Part shown: positions 22,190-32,200 of the stretch, one piece after another
Numbering within the stretch: the first letter of the stretch is position 1
Layout of the letters: the number at the start of each line of letters is the position of its first letter
Source: Heterotrichella gracilis
Lineage: Eukaryota; Sar; Xanthophyceae; Tribonematales; Xanthonemataceae
Length of the DNA stretch: 64,000 nt
NCBI GenBank assembly: GCA_032358255.1
Contig: JAULBX010025718.1
Span: 1-64,000, forward strand
Direction of reading: 5' to 3'
Position numbers and translations under genes: made by a program
Notes under the pieces: generated by a model
Told to the model about the DNA's origin: nothing
Seen by the model: the letters and a program-made list of their open reading frames with translations, nothing else
Database searches by the model: none

Positions 22190-24788
22190 ATGTTCAATCC
22201 AGGCACTGAATCAATGACTCGTGGTCCCCATGTACAGGAACCTCCAACCCCAGGCCAAGGCTCGCACAGCCAGGCGGACACCTCCCCCATGGCCACCCAG
22301 GAGCCTCCCCGCTGCTGCATCTGCCCCATCACCCTTGCCGTCATGCGCGACCCTGTGATGGTCCTGTCGGGCCACGTGTTTGAACGGGAGGCCATCGTGG
22401 TGTGGTTTGCCAGCCACCCTCCACCCACCTGCCCAGTCAGCCGCACCCCTGTAGACCCCACTGTCCTGGTCACCCCGCACATGGTCAGGGCGATGTGCCA
22501 GGAGTGGCTGGCAAAGGAGGGGTGTGCTGAAGTGGGCGTGTGCCAACCTCTGGGAAGGGAGCAGGCTGTTAGTGGGTCCACTTGGGAGCAGACACCAGCC
22601 ACTGGCACACCAAACCAGCAGGTGATATTTAGCCACTAGCACAATATTGACTTTGCCCGGAACCTGTGACATAGTAGATTTGCAACATATGTCTGCTGCG
22701 TGCATTCACTGCAGCAGTTTCAAATGAGAGGGTTTGAAGCATACTTGCCTGGGCAGCCTGCATGTCTTTGATGTTGGGTTGTCAGACCATTTGCGTACGC
22801 TCTCCCCATGCGTGTAAGTTTTCCTCTGTTGTGTAGCTGCCGATGGCATTAAGATCCAACCATTCATACCTGCAGGTGGTGCTCCCAACACCGCCAGAAG
22901 TAGCGCGGTCTCCTGAACGCCCAGCGGTGTATAATCCAGTGCCGATATCAAGACCAACTGCTGCCATGGCATCCCTGCTTGGGGAGGGGCAGATTGTTGC
23001 AGCAATGGACATGCTGAGGGCACAGGCGCCGGGAGCGCAAGGGGAGTGCCTCGCTGCGGTGGCTGTATGGTGCAATCCACTGGAGAGCATTTTCATGAGC
23101 GTGCAGACGGCCTTGTTGCTGCTGGTGCACCACGGATACTGGTGCAATTTCTTCACAGCAATGGCAGGGCACGACAATCGTGAGTGACAGCAACTATGCA
23201 CTTGCCAACTAGCAGTGGCAGCCAGGCATGCCAGCAGCAGGCGGCACATGTGCTTGGCAACATTGCATGGAGGTCAGATGATTGCACGGATGCCGTGGTG
23301 AATGCTGGTGCCATTCCCCCACTGGTGCGCCTACTGGACAGTGACAGCCAGATGTGCCAGGAATATGCGGCACAGGCGCTTGGCAACATTGCATGGGGGT
23401 CAGACGAACACACGGATACTGTAGTGACTGTTGGCGCCATCATTCCACTGCGGCGCCTATTGGGCAGCGGCAGCCAGGCGTGCCAAGAGCAGGCGGCACG
23501 GGCGCTTTCCTATATTGCATTGGGTCCAGATGAATGCGCGGATGCCATGGTGAGTGCTGGTGCCATACCTCCACTGGTGCGCCTATTGAGCAGCAGCAGC
23601 GAGGGGTGCCAGGAGCAAGCGGCAGCTGCGCTTACCAACATTGCATGGGGGTCCTATCAGCACAGGAATGCAGTGGTGTCTGCTGGCGCCATCCCTCTTC
23701 TGGTGCGCCTGCTGAGCAGCAGCAGCCAGGCATGCCAGGAGGAGGCTTCAGATGCGCTTGGCAGCATGACCTTGGGGTCCAAACAGCACAGCGATGTAGT
23801 GGTGTCTGCTGGTGCCCTTCCCCCACTGGTGCGCCTGCTGGGCAGCAGCAGCCAGACATGCCAAGAGGCGGCGGCAGGGGCGCTTAGAAACATTGCATGG
23901 GGTTTTGAGCAGGGCAGGGATGCAGTGTTTTGTGCTGGTGCTATCCCCCCACTGGTGCGCCTGCTGAGCAGAAGCAGCCAGGCGTGCCAGGAGGAGGCGG
24001 CAGCGGCGCTTATCAACATTGCATGGGGGTCCTATCAGCGCAAGGATGCTGAGGTAACTGCTGGTGCCATCCCACCGTTGGTGCAGCTTTTGGGCAGCAG
24101 CAGCCAGGGGGGCCAGGAGCAAGCGGTACAGGCGCTTGCCATTATTGTGTTCGGGTCAGATGAACGCGCGGATGCCGTGGTGACTGCTGGTGCCATCCCC
24201 CCACTGGTGCGGCTTTTGAGCAGCAGCAGCAGCCAGGCGTGCCAGGAGCAGGCATCGCAGGCACTCAACGACATTGCATTGGGGTCCAATCTGTGCAAGG
24301 ATGCAGTGGTGACTGCTGGTGCCATTCCCCCACTAGTGTGCATACTAAACAGCAGCAGCCAGGCTTGCCAGGAGAAAGCTGCTAGCGCCCTCGCCAACAT
24401 TGTTATGGGGTCCAATCAGCGCAGGAATGCGGTGGTGTCTGCTGGCGCCATCTCCCCACTAGTGCGCCTGTTGGGCAGCAGCAGCCAGGCGTGCAAGGAG
24501 GAGGCTGCGCGGGCGCTCAAAAACATTGTTGCGGGCTCCAATAAACACAGGAGTGCACTGGTGGCTGCTAGCGCGATTACTCCCCTGGTGCGCCTTGTGG
24601 GGAGTGGAAGAAGGGGGGAGGAACATGCTATTGTGACGCTGCAATCCATAATCAGGCAGTCATGTGAGTTCAGGGCCAAGGTCACGGCGGCAATCCTTGA
24701 CGTGCATGCGGAGGCGGAGCAGATGCCCCCTGAAGTTCGAGCTGCGGTTGATCGATTGCTTGTAGAGGGCCTTGTTGTCAAACCCTAG
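22190..24788 (+). CDS. U-box / armadillo-repeat E3 ubiquitin ligase
   Basis: Exon 1 (22190-22621) encodes the U-box: CCICPITLAVMRDPVMVLSG, then FEREAIVVWF, CPVSRTPV and LVTPHMVRAMCQEWL, which recruits E2 enzymes. Exon 2 starts at 22876 (VVLPTPPEVARSPERP) and includes AAMDMLRAQAPGAQGE. The last exon carries eleven near-identical 42-residue armadillo repeats (core AGAIPPLVRLL, then SSSQACQEQAA and ALNNIAWGS-like) up to 24788, giving a substrate-binding solenoid. The join between exon 2 and the repeat exon (about 23160-23220) is not resolved: a good donor (C|GTGAGT at 23180) exists, but no acceptor restores frame, so a missed splice site or a frame error remains possible. Plant PUB-ARM proteins share this architecture. 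Confidence 0.82.
23220..24620 (+). repeat. 126-bp tandem array encoding armadillo repeats
   Basis: Eleven units of about 126 bp (42 codons) with high nucleotide similarity, each containing a GGTGCCATCCCCCCACTGGT-like block and a CAGCAGCAGCCAGGCGTGCC-like block. One unit (near 24220) has an extra Ser codon. The paralogous array at 27,300-28,350 has eight units. Confidence 0.9.
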
Positions 24789-25489
24789 GTTTTTAATTTA
24801 ACTGAAGGCGCCTTTCCTGACAGGCGTTCAGTTTGTTGATGATAATGCCAAAGCACTGCACATGATTTGTCACTCAGCATATAGAGAAGTTCACGTAAGG
24901 GCCTTGACTTGGAGGCTATGCGACGCTGCTATTCCGCCTTATTTACACCTTCCAAATTGGCTTTCTTTTCTTTCTACCATAGTACGGGTCCTTCTCAACA
25001 TGCATGTCTGTTATGGGTGGTCCATTGGATGGATACGGTAGTTACAGCCAACAATGCTCAGCATGGAGGCTCCACATGACAGTGGGTGGGGGCCGGATGG
25101 GTGGTATCGATTATCGTAAGTGATGCCATCCCAAGCCATGAACAAGGCCGAACACACACATTTTTCTCTCCTTTGCAGACTTTTGTGGACCCAAAAACAT
25201 AGCCACAGTTATGGGCGTTCTCCTGCTTTCTTTTCAGTCTGATGCAAGTTGTCGCACACAAGTAAAACGTTTACCAACACGTGTATCGCATATGCACATT
25301 ATTCCCGGACATGAGCCACTCATACCGAGCATGATGCAAATTGCCTGATAAATTCCTGGCTCCTGGGAGCTTAATTGATTATAAAATAAAACATACACAA
25401 ATGTCACCATGGTCAGCAGTTTCTTGTACACACATGTCAGGCCACTTTCGAACACAATCTGTAAAAAACAAAAGCACCCAACATCCCCC
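24789..25489. other. intergenic between armadillo gene and UTP20 3' relic
   Basis: No gene seen. It corresponds positionally to 28532-29244 in the second copy of the segmental duplication, but the two are strongly diverged. Confidence 0.6.
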
Positions 25490-26190
25490 AGCACCCGCTC
25501 AATACTTGCTCCTCCTGCCCTCCTTGGGCCCCCCCTTGCCCCCCTCCTTCCTACCCTTGTCCATGTGCCCCAACTGTCGCCCCCGCCGCATGGTCTCGTT
25601 TTGCCGCTTGTGCCGCTCCCTCTTCTTCCGCTGATTGGGATCTTGCGCCGCGCGTGGCCTCGGGGTTCAGGATGGTCTGGAAATGTAAACAAAGGGACCC
25701 CTTTTTTGACCCGTCAAAAAAGGCATGATTTCTATTGCGCCATGGAGTGGCCTTGGGGTGCACCATGGTCAGCAAATGTGGCCGGCAACAAAGGGCGCAA
25801 GAGTGTTCATGCCGCTTCCTTGGTGGCCAAGGGATGCACATATATGGTCTGCAAGTTTAAGGGGGCGTGGGGGATAGGCGGCAGTGGCAGGAAATGGTAT
25901 TGCGCCGGGCGCCCCATGCATGCCTCTTTTGATGCGATTTACGGGCCACCTTCGGACAAATCCCAAAGCCACAACCATCCCCACCTGCAGCGCTCCGCTT
26001 TTTCCGATCCGCATGCCTCGCCCTGGCAACATCCCGTGCAGCGATATAGGCCGCCAGCAGACCCCATAAAGGTGCGTAAATGTAAAACCACCTCCTTTGC
26101 CAGAGACGAACCTCCTCTGCTGCGTGCGCTCTAGCTGAGTGATGCAGTACAAGGGGAGGTACGGGTCACGGTGGGGCCTGCGCAGCGATG
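25490..26190 (-). pseudogene. Relic of the UTP20 3' end (last two exons)
   Basis: Matches the functional UTP20 exons 43-44 and their intron (29245-29960). Exon 44-like: TILNPEAT is intact, then a one-base deletion (CCACGCGCGG for CCACCGCGCGG) shifts the frame and destroys the basic tail. Exon 43-like: PLYCITQ is recognisable, but a deletion removes the PYLPAIM segment and later changes wreck the frame. The 3' flank (CAGCACCCGCTCAATACTTG) is also shared. It is not joined to any upstream UTP20 exon. Confidence 0.9.
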
Positions 26191-26496
26191 GGGGAAGATG
26201 TTAGGGTTCAAAATCTAGGGTTTGAGGTTTAAGGTTTATGGTAGGGCCTAGGAGGAGGAGGGGAGAAGGGAATCAGTGGGAGGTGGGGTGCTGCCCATTC
26301 TGTATAAATTCTACACAGCACCACCGCGCCCCTCCAAGCCAGGTAACTTTTTGGGTCTAGGCCTAGGATTTGTGTATTATTGTGGATGGGGCGCGGGATA
26401 ATGCCATTTGTAAATCAAGTATATGTAATTAATTTGTTTCATTTTGCACATAGTACCAGTCGTTCATGTAATTATCCATGTTTACTTTGACAAATT

Positions 26497-26675
26497 TCCC
26501 TGAACTTTGCGACGGGATAAAATGGGTAGCACGAAAGTGCGGTAAGCGGCACGACTGGTTGGCCACCATCTGCCACACTGGAAACAGTGTCAGCTAAGCC
26601 TTGGCTCTAGGACTGGGGTGAGGCATACCCAGACTTGCTAACCTGGCTTCAAAGCTGGAATGCATATACTTACTT
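26497..26675 (+). mobile_element. SINE-like element, copy 1
   Basis: Body from CCTGAACTTTGCGACGGGAT to a short TTAC-repeat tail. It is flanked by ACTTTGACAAATT at 26484-26496 and again at 26676-26688, a 13-bp (up to 15-bp) target-site duplication. The body is over 90% identical by eye to 55334-55505. It has no coding capacity. Box A/B-like matches are only loose. It lies in the gap between copies A and B of the segmental duplication. Confidence 0.85.
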
Positions 26676-27032
26676 ACTTTGACAAATTAAATAGTATTAA
26701 ATATTCAAAACAATTCCCGCACACCACTTTTGGGGGGCCTGGGGGCCAGACGCAGATCCTGTGCACTGCACCCTGCCAATGTACCCATACACAAGGGTTG
26801 TCCATGTTGTATTGATAGCTCGCGTGTTCTAGAGGACTATGGCATGCTTTCTATATTCACAGCAGTTGTTGAAGGCGGAAGGCAGATACTGTAGCATTGT
26901 TGAGCAATAGGCTTTGCACAATGCACTATTTTCCTGGCTGTGGGGTCTTTGTATGTTCTGACCCACCGTCTTGTGGATTTGTTTGTGTAGCCCTGGTGGC
27001 AAACCCGCAGTGCTTCACGCAGGTGCACGCAG

Positions 27033-28531
27033 GTGCTGGCAGTGACAACAGCAGCCGCCGTGGCATCCCTACAGCGGCTGCTTGAAGGGGGCCAAATTGG
27101 TGCAGCAATGGATATGCTGAGGGCACAGATACCTGCGTCGCAAGCGAAGTGCCTTGCTGCAGTGGCTGACTGGTGTGGGCCAAGGGGGGAGCACTTTAGT
27201 GAGCGAGCAGACAGTCTCACCGCTGACAACGCACTGTGGACACTGGTGCATGTTCTGCGCTTCCATGACAGCACACCACAAGCGCCATCAACAAGGCCAT
27301 CTGGAATAATGCACCTGGTATTTGACAGCAGCAGCCAACCGTGCCAGCAACATGCGGCATGTGCACTTGCGCACATCGCATTTGGGTCTTGTCAGTGTGC
27401 AAATGCAGTGGCAGCGCCATTCCCCCACTGGTGAGCCTTTTAGACAGCAGCAACAATGTGTGCCGGAAGTGTGCAGTACTGGGGCTTGCAACAATTGCAT
27501 CTGCGACCAATCAGCATGCCAATGCAATGGAGTATGCTGGTGCCATCCCCCGACTGGTGCGCCATTTGGACAACAGCAGCGAGATGTGCCAGGATCACGC
27601 CGCTCTAACAATCGCCAACATTGCGTCTGGGTCCGCCCAGCACAGAAATGCACTAAAGGCTGCTGGTGCCATCCCCTTACTAGTGCGCCTGCTGGACAGC
27701 AGCAGCGAGGCATGCCAGCACCAGGCCGCTTTAGCGCTCAACAAAACTGCGTGCGGGTCCCACTAGCACAAGGATGCAGTGGTGTCCGCTGGCGCCATTC
27801 CCCCACTGGTGCGCCTTTTGGGCAGCAGCAGCCAGGCGTGCCAGGAACGGTTGGCAGCCACGCTCGCCATCATTGCTAACGGGTCCAATGGTCGCAAGGA
27901 TGCAGTAGTGGCGGCTGGCGCCATCCCCCTATTGGTACGCCTGTTGGACAGCAGCAGCCAGGCGTGCCAGCAGGAGGCGGCCCGGGCGCTCGCCAGCATT
28001 GCGCGGGGGTCCACTCAGCGGAGGGATGCAGTGGTGTCTGCTGGTGCCATCCCCCCACTAGTACACCTTTTGAGCAGCAGCAGGCAGGCGTTCCAGGAGC
28101 ATGCGGCAGGGGCGCTCGCCAGCATTGCGGCTGAATCCGCCCAACACGAGGATGCAGTGGTGTCTGTTGGCGCCATTCCCCCACTGGTGCGCCTGTTGAG
28201 CAGCAGCAGCCAGGCGTGCCAGGAGCGAGCAACGGCGCTTAAAAACATTGCCATGGGTGGCAACCAGTGCAGGGATGCAGTGGTGTCCGCTGGCGCTGTC
28301 CGCCCACTGGTCTGCCTTCTGGGGGGTGGTAGCAAGGTTGAGGCGCATGCGATTGTGGCGCTGCAACTCATAAGGAGGCAGTCACCTGACTTCAAGCATG
28401 CAGTCACAGCAGCAATCCTTGACGTTCATGGATGGGCGGAGCAAATGTCCCCTCCAACTCGAGCTGCTGTCGATCGAGTGCTTGCAGATGTTAGTTCTAA
28501 TGATAGATATGGAAAGAGGAAAGAATTTTAG
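27033..28531 (+). pseudogene. Decayed armadillo-repeat paralogue lacking a U-box
   Basis: The leading part (GGQIGAAMDMLRAQIP) matches exon 2 of the U-box gene. Eight armadillo units follow. Two lesions are visible: near 27410 a net 7-nt deletion shifts the frame (GCAGTGGCAGCGCCATT instead of a full VSAGAI codon run), and a TAG at 27764-27766 interrupts the frame that continues on both sides (ACGSH, stop, then KDAVVSAGAIPPLV). The C-terminal part (27779-28531) is open to a stop after KRKEF, so a shortened product is conceivable. No U-box exon lies upstream. Confidence 0.85.
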
Positions 28532-29244
28532 AACTTATTTTCATCAGTTGAGCCCTTGACTCTGCCCAGTGGCCCCGTAACTTTGCCTTTGTGCGTCCTC
28601 ATTCTTTCTTCCTTCTTTCTCAGTTTGTCACATGCCGCATGGCCCATTGACTTTGCCTTTGTGCGTCCCCTTTCATATTGACCACGTTGACACCAATGCT
28701 TTAAAAAATACTTATCTTCACTTATCAGGCAAATTGGCAAGGTTTGGCAGCCGGGCAATGATGTTTAACAAGCCAGAAGTTGTGCCACTTTTTCTTCAGT
28801 GTGCACCAACATCTGCTGGCCAATGCATGTGGACGGGTAGTACGTGAATCCACTCCAAGTTGGACATACCAGAAGAACATTAGCTAGCTGGCAAATCGTA
28901 GGTTGATGCGGCAGGCAGCCTCAAAGCCACACGGAGCAATCATTGTGGCCCTAAGGAGGACATGCATGTGCCACATGATGTATGCCAGTCTACAGACTTC
29001 AGCTTTTTACACGTCCGCTCAAAATTTAATGGCAACGCAAATGCCCAAAATATTGTTGTGGTGCTACTGGTTGTTCCAATGTGACGTCCAGATATAGTGC
29101 CTGCCAGTCACTGACTTGGCAAGGACTTTCATACATCATACGAGCTGCCCACTGGGAGCATAATAAACAAACACACATGACAGGCCCTGAGGTTTCTCAC
29201 ACAATCTGTAAAACAAAAAGCACCCCACACCCCCCAGCACCCGC
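28532..29244. other. convergent intergenic region
   Basis: 3' flanks of the armadillo relic (+) and UTP20 (-). A direct repeat of TGACTTTGCCTTTGTGCGTCC-like sequence (about 28570 and 28650) is the only structure seen. No gene. Confidence 0.6.
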
Positions 29245-32200
29245 TCAATACTTGCTCCTCCTGCCCTCCTTTGGCCCCCCCTTGCCCCCCTCCTTCCTCC
29301 CCTTGCCCGCGTACCCCGACTGCCGCCCCCGCCGCATGGCCTCGTTTTGCCGCTTGTGCCGCTCCCCCTTTTTCCGCTGCTTGCGGATCTTGCGCCGCGC
29401 GGTGGCCTCGGGGTTCAGGATGGTCTGGAAATGTAAACAAGGGGTAAACAATGGAGTAGAATTTACTGGGCAGTGGCCTCGGGGTGCAGCATGGTCTGCA
29501 TTTGTGGGGGACAACAAAGGGCGCAAGAGCGGTTATGCAACTGCCTGGTGGCCCTGGGATGCACTGTGGTCCGCAAAGTTGGCATTGGCCGGCAGCGGTA
29601 ATAAATAGCATTGCGCCGTGCGCACCTGTGAACTCCTTTTGGTACCCCATGCATATGCATGCATGTCCACAATGCATGGTGCGATCCATAGGCCGCCCCC
29701 GAACCCTAACCCAAAAATTCCAAACCCTACCCACCTGCAGCGCGCTCCTCTTTTTCCTATCCGCATGCCTTCCCCTGGCAACCTCCCGTGCGGCGCCATA
29801 AGCCGCCAGCACAGCGTCCGACCCCACAAGGGTGCGTAGATGCGAAACCACCTCCTCTGCCAGAGACGAGACCTCCTCTGCTGCCTGCGCCCCCGGCTGT
29901 GTGATGCGGTACAAGGGGAGCATGATGGCGGGCAAATAGGGGGTCACGGTAGGGCCTGCGCAGCGATGGGGGAAGATCTTAGGGTTGAGGGTTCATGATT
30001 TACAATTTGAGGTTTACGGTAGGGCTTGGGAGGAAGGGGGAAGGGGAGTCAGTGGGAGGGGGTGTCCTGTTCGGTTGAGGCTGTAAAATACAAGGGGGCT
30101 GATTTGCTAGCCCTGTACAAGTGGTGCCCCATTCAATGTGCTGTTTGTTTTTCCTTGTAGACAAGCATGGAACAACCTGCTGCCAAGCTTTACCGTCGCC
30201 ATGCACCAAAAAACACATCGAGAACCCTACACAGCTCCATTGCGTACCTCTGAGTTGGGTATCTGATTAGGTTTCAGAATCTAGGGCTCAGGGTTTGGGG
30301 TTTAGGGTTTCGCACCTCCGAGTCGGGTGGCCAGCGCCGCACAGAACTTGAGCGCCGTTAGCCGCTGCAGGATCCTTGCGGGCCGCTTGTCATCCGCCAG
30401 CCTGGCCATGCGCCGCACCAAACCATGCAAGCTCAGCCCAGCCTCCCCCTCCTCCTCCCCTCCTTCATCCCCACCATCCGCCTCTTCCTCCCCTTGGCTG
30501 TCATCCCCTTCCTCCCCTTCACCCTCCTCCTCCCCGTTTTCTGTGTCAGGGATGGGTCCGGGTTCCTCCCCTTGATCCATTTCAGAGCCGTGGGGAGTGG
30601 CGTCCTCCCCGTTTGCGTGCGTGGTGTCATCGATACCTTGGCGGGTGCGGTTCGGAGGGAGTGTGACGGCCTCTGCACCACACCACCAGGCTGTGTTAGG
30701 GTATGCAATGGACACACCGGTGCGGTGGCGCACACCCTATTCCCTGGCAAGGGATGGGGTGAGTTCACACCAGCATCTTCACACCAGCATCAAGCACATC
30801 TGTAATCTCCAGAAAAATAAAATCCTAAGGCTTTCTCAGCGGCAGGGTCAGGGAACAGCATGGACTCTTTAGACTATCCGCACCCTAGTCCACACCCTGG
30901 GCCACAACCCTAGGCCACACGCTAGCCCAAACCCTACCTGGTACCCTGCCAGTCTCCACGTCTTGCTGGTACAGTGCCGATGCCAGATACAGCATGGACT
31001 TGACCGCCTGCGCGGCCAATTGGTCGTCTGCCGAGGGGGACTCCAGCTGGCAGTAGAGGCGCAGGGCAAGCGACCTCCCCTCCTCATTGACCAAGGAGGG
31101 GCCTGCGGGCAGTACCACCCCTTGGTGAGCAAAGTGAAATAAGTGAAACAGGAGGTAAGGGGTATCGTGTAGACAAAACAGACAACGGATACAGGTGGCA
31201 TGCCCGCCTGCACAGCAGGCGTTGTTTAGGACCCTGAAAGCCCCTAAAACCCTTACCTAGGGTTTCCGCCAGCATGGCCGCGTGCACCAGCCTGCCAGCT
31301 GCCTTGCGCACCCACAGGTGGCGGTGGAGCAGCAAGGATCCGGCTGTGCCTGCCACTTGGCGCATCTCTGACCCGCCACCTGGCGCCACCTGTAGGATCT
31401 TGTCCAACAGGAGCAGGGCATAGTACGCCTCCTGCCAACCAGGTGCTGCCTGCAGACAGTAAAGAGGATGTGTTACTTGTAGTGATATCCAAATGATTAA
31501 ACTACATAATCAGTTACGATTGAAACATGATGTAGGCCAAAGGAGCGAGAACCCAAAAATCAATGGGCTTACCGACTCCTAGGGATGGCAGCCATAGAAT
31601 GGTAACAATGACGCCCTTTCTCCCTCCTTAACACCACCACCACAATGCAGCACACAAGTCAGAGGTCAGTATTGCAAGCCATGCCACCCCCACCCCATCC
31701 GTACCGCTGATTCGTCCTCCCCTACATCCACATCCTCCCCCTGGTCCAGGTGTCGCTCCAGCATTGCCCCGACAGCTGGCAGCAGCGCAGGCACTCGCCG
31801 GGAGAAGCGCAACCCCTCCACCTCAGCGAGCATGCCAAACACCTACGGTAGTTTTTTTGTCAGGATCACGTATGTCGTTGACCACAAAAGCATGCCAGAA
31901 ACAGGGAATGTGGATGGGCTTTGGTAGGGTTTGTGTTAGGGTAATGCGGCAGCAGCGCAGCACATATGGGGAGGGGCGCATGGCCAGGCACATCACTGCC
32001 CTGCCAGTGGCAGCAAACCCTAGAGTATTCTGTAGGGTTTTTGTGCCCCCCACCTGTGCCGCCGCGCGCCTCAGCCGTGCGTCGTTCCCCTTGAGCCAGG
32101 CGGAACAGTACCCTGCCAGCCTGTCAAGGATGGCAGTGGAGACCACCTGCAGCAGGCTCTTGAGTACCTCGCCCACCTGGGATCTGGCAGGGGGGTAAAA

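Larger units (their letters stand above)
22710..26285. repeat. Segmental duplication, copy A
   Basis: Copy A contains the armadillo gene body (without the U-box exon) and the UTP20 3' relic, in the same order and orientation as copy B. Homology is clear from about 22963, probable from about 22710, and ends near 26285 in the shared TCAGTGGGAGG segment. Confidence 0.85.
26850..30065. repeat. Segmental duplication, copy B
   Basis: Copy B contains the decayed armadillo gene and the functional UTP20 3' end. Spacing to copy A is about 4.1 kb at the left of the armadillo array and about 3.72-3.75 kb at its right and at UTP20. The difference equals three 126-bp repeat units, matching the 11 versus 8 repeats counted. 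Confidence 0.85.

Noticed and set aside
26497-26675. tRNA or other structured RNA gene
   Set aside because: No cloverleaf can be drawn with confidence. The target-site duplications and TTAC tails show a mobile element instead.
22190-28531. CRISPR-like regular repeats
   Set aside because: The 126-bp periodicity is coding, gives armadillo repeats and has no unique spacers.
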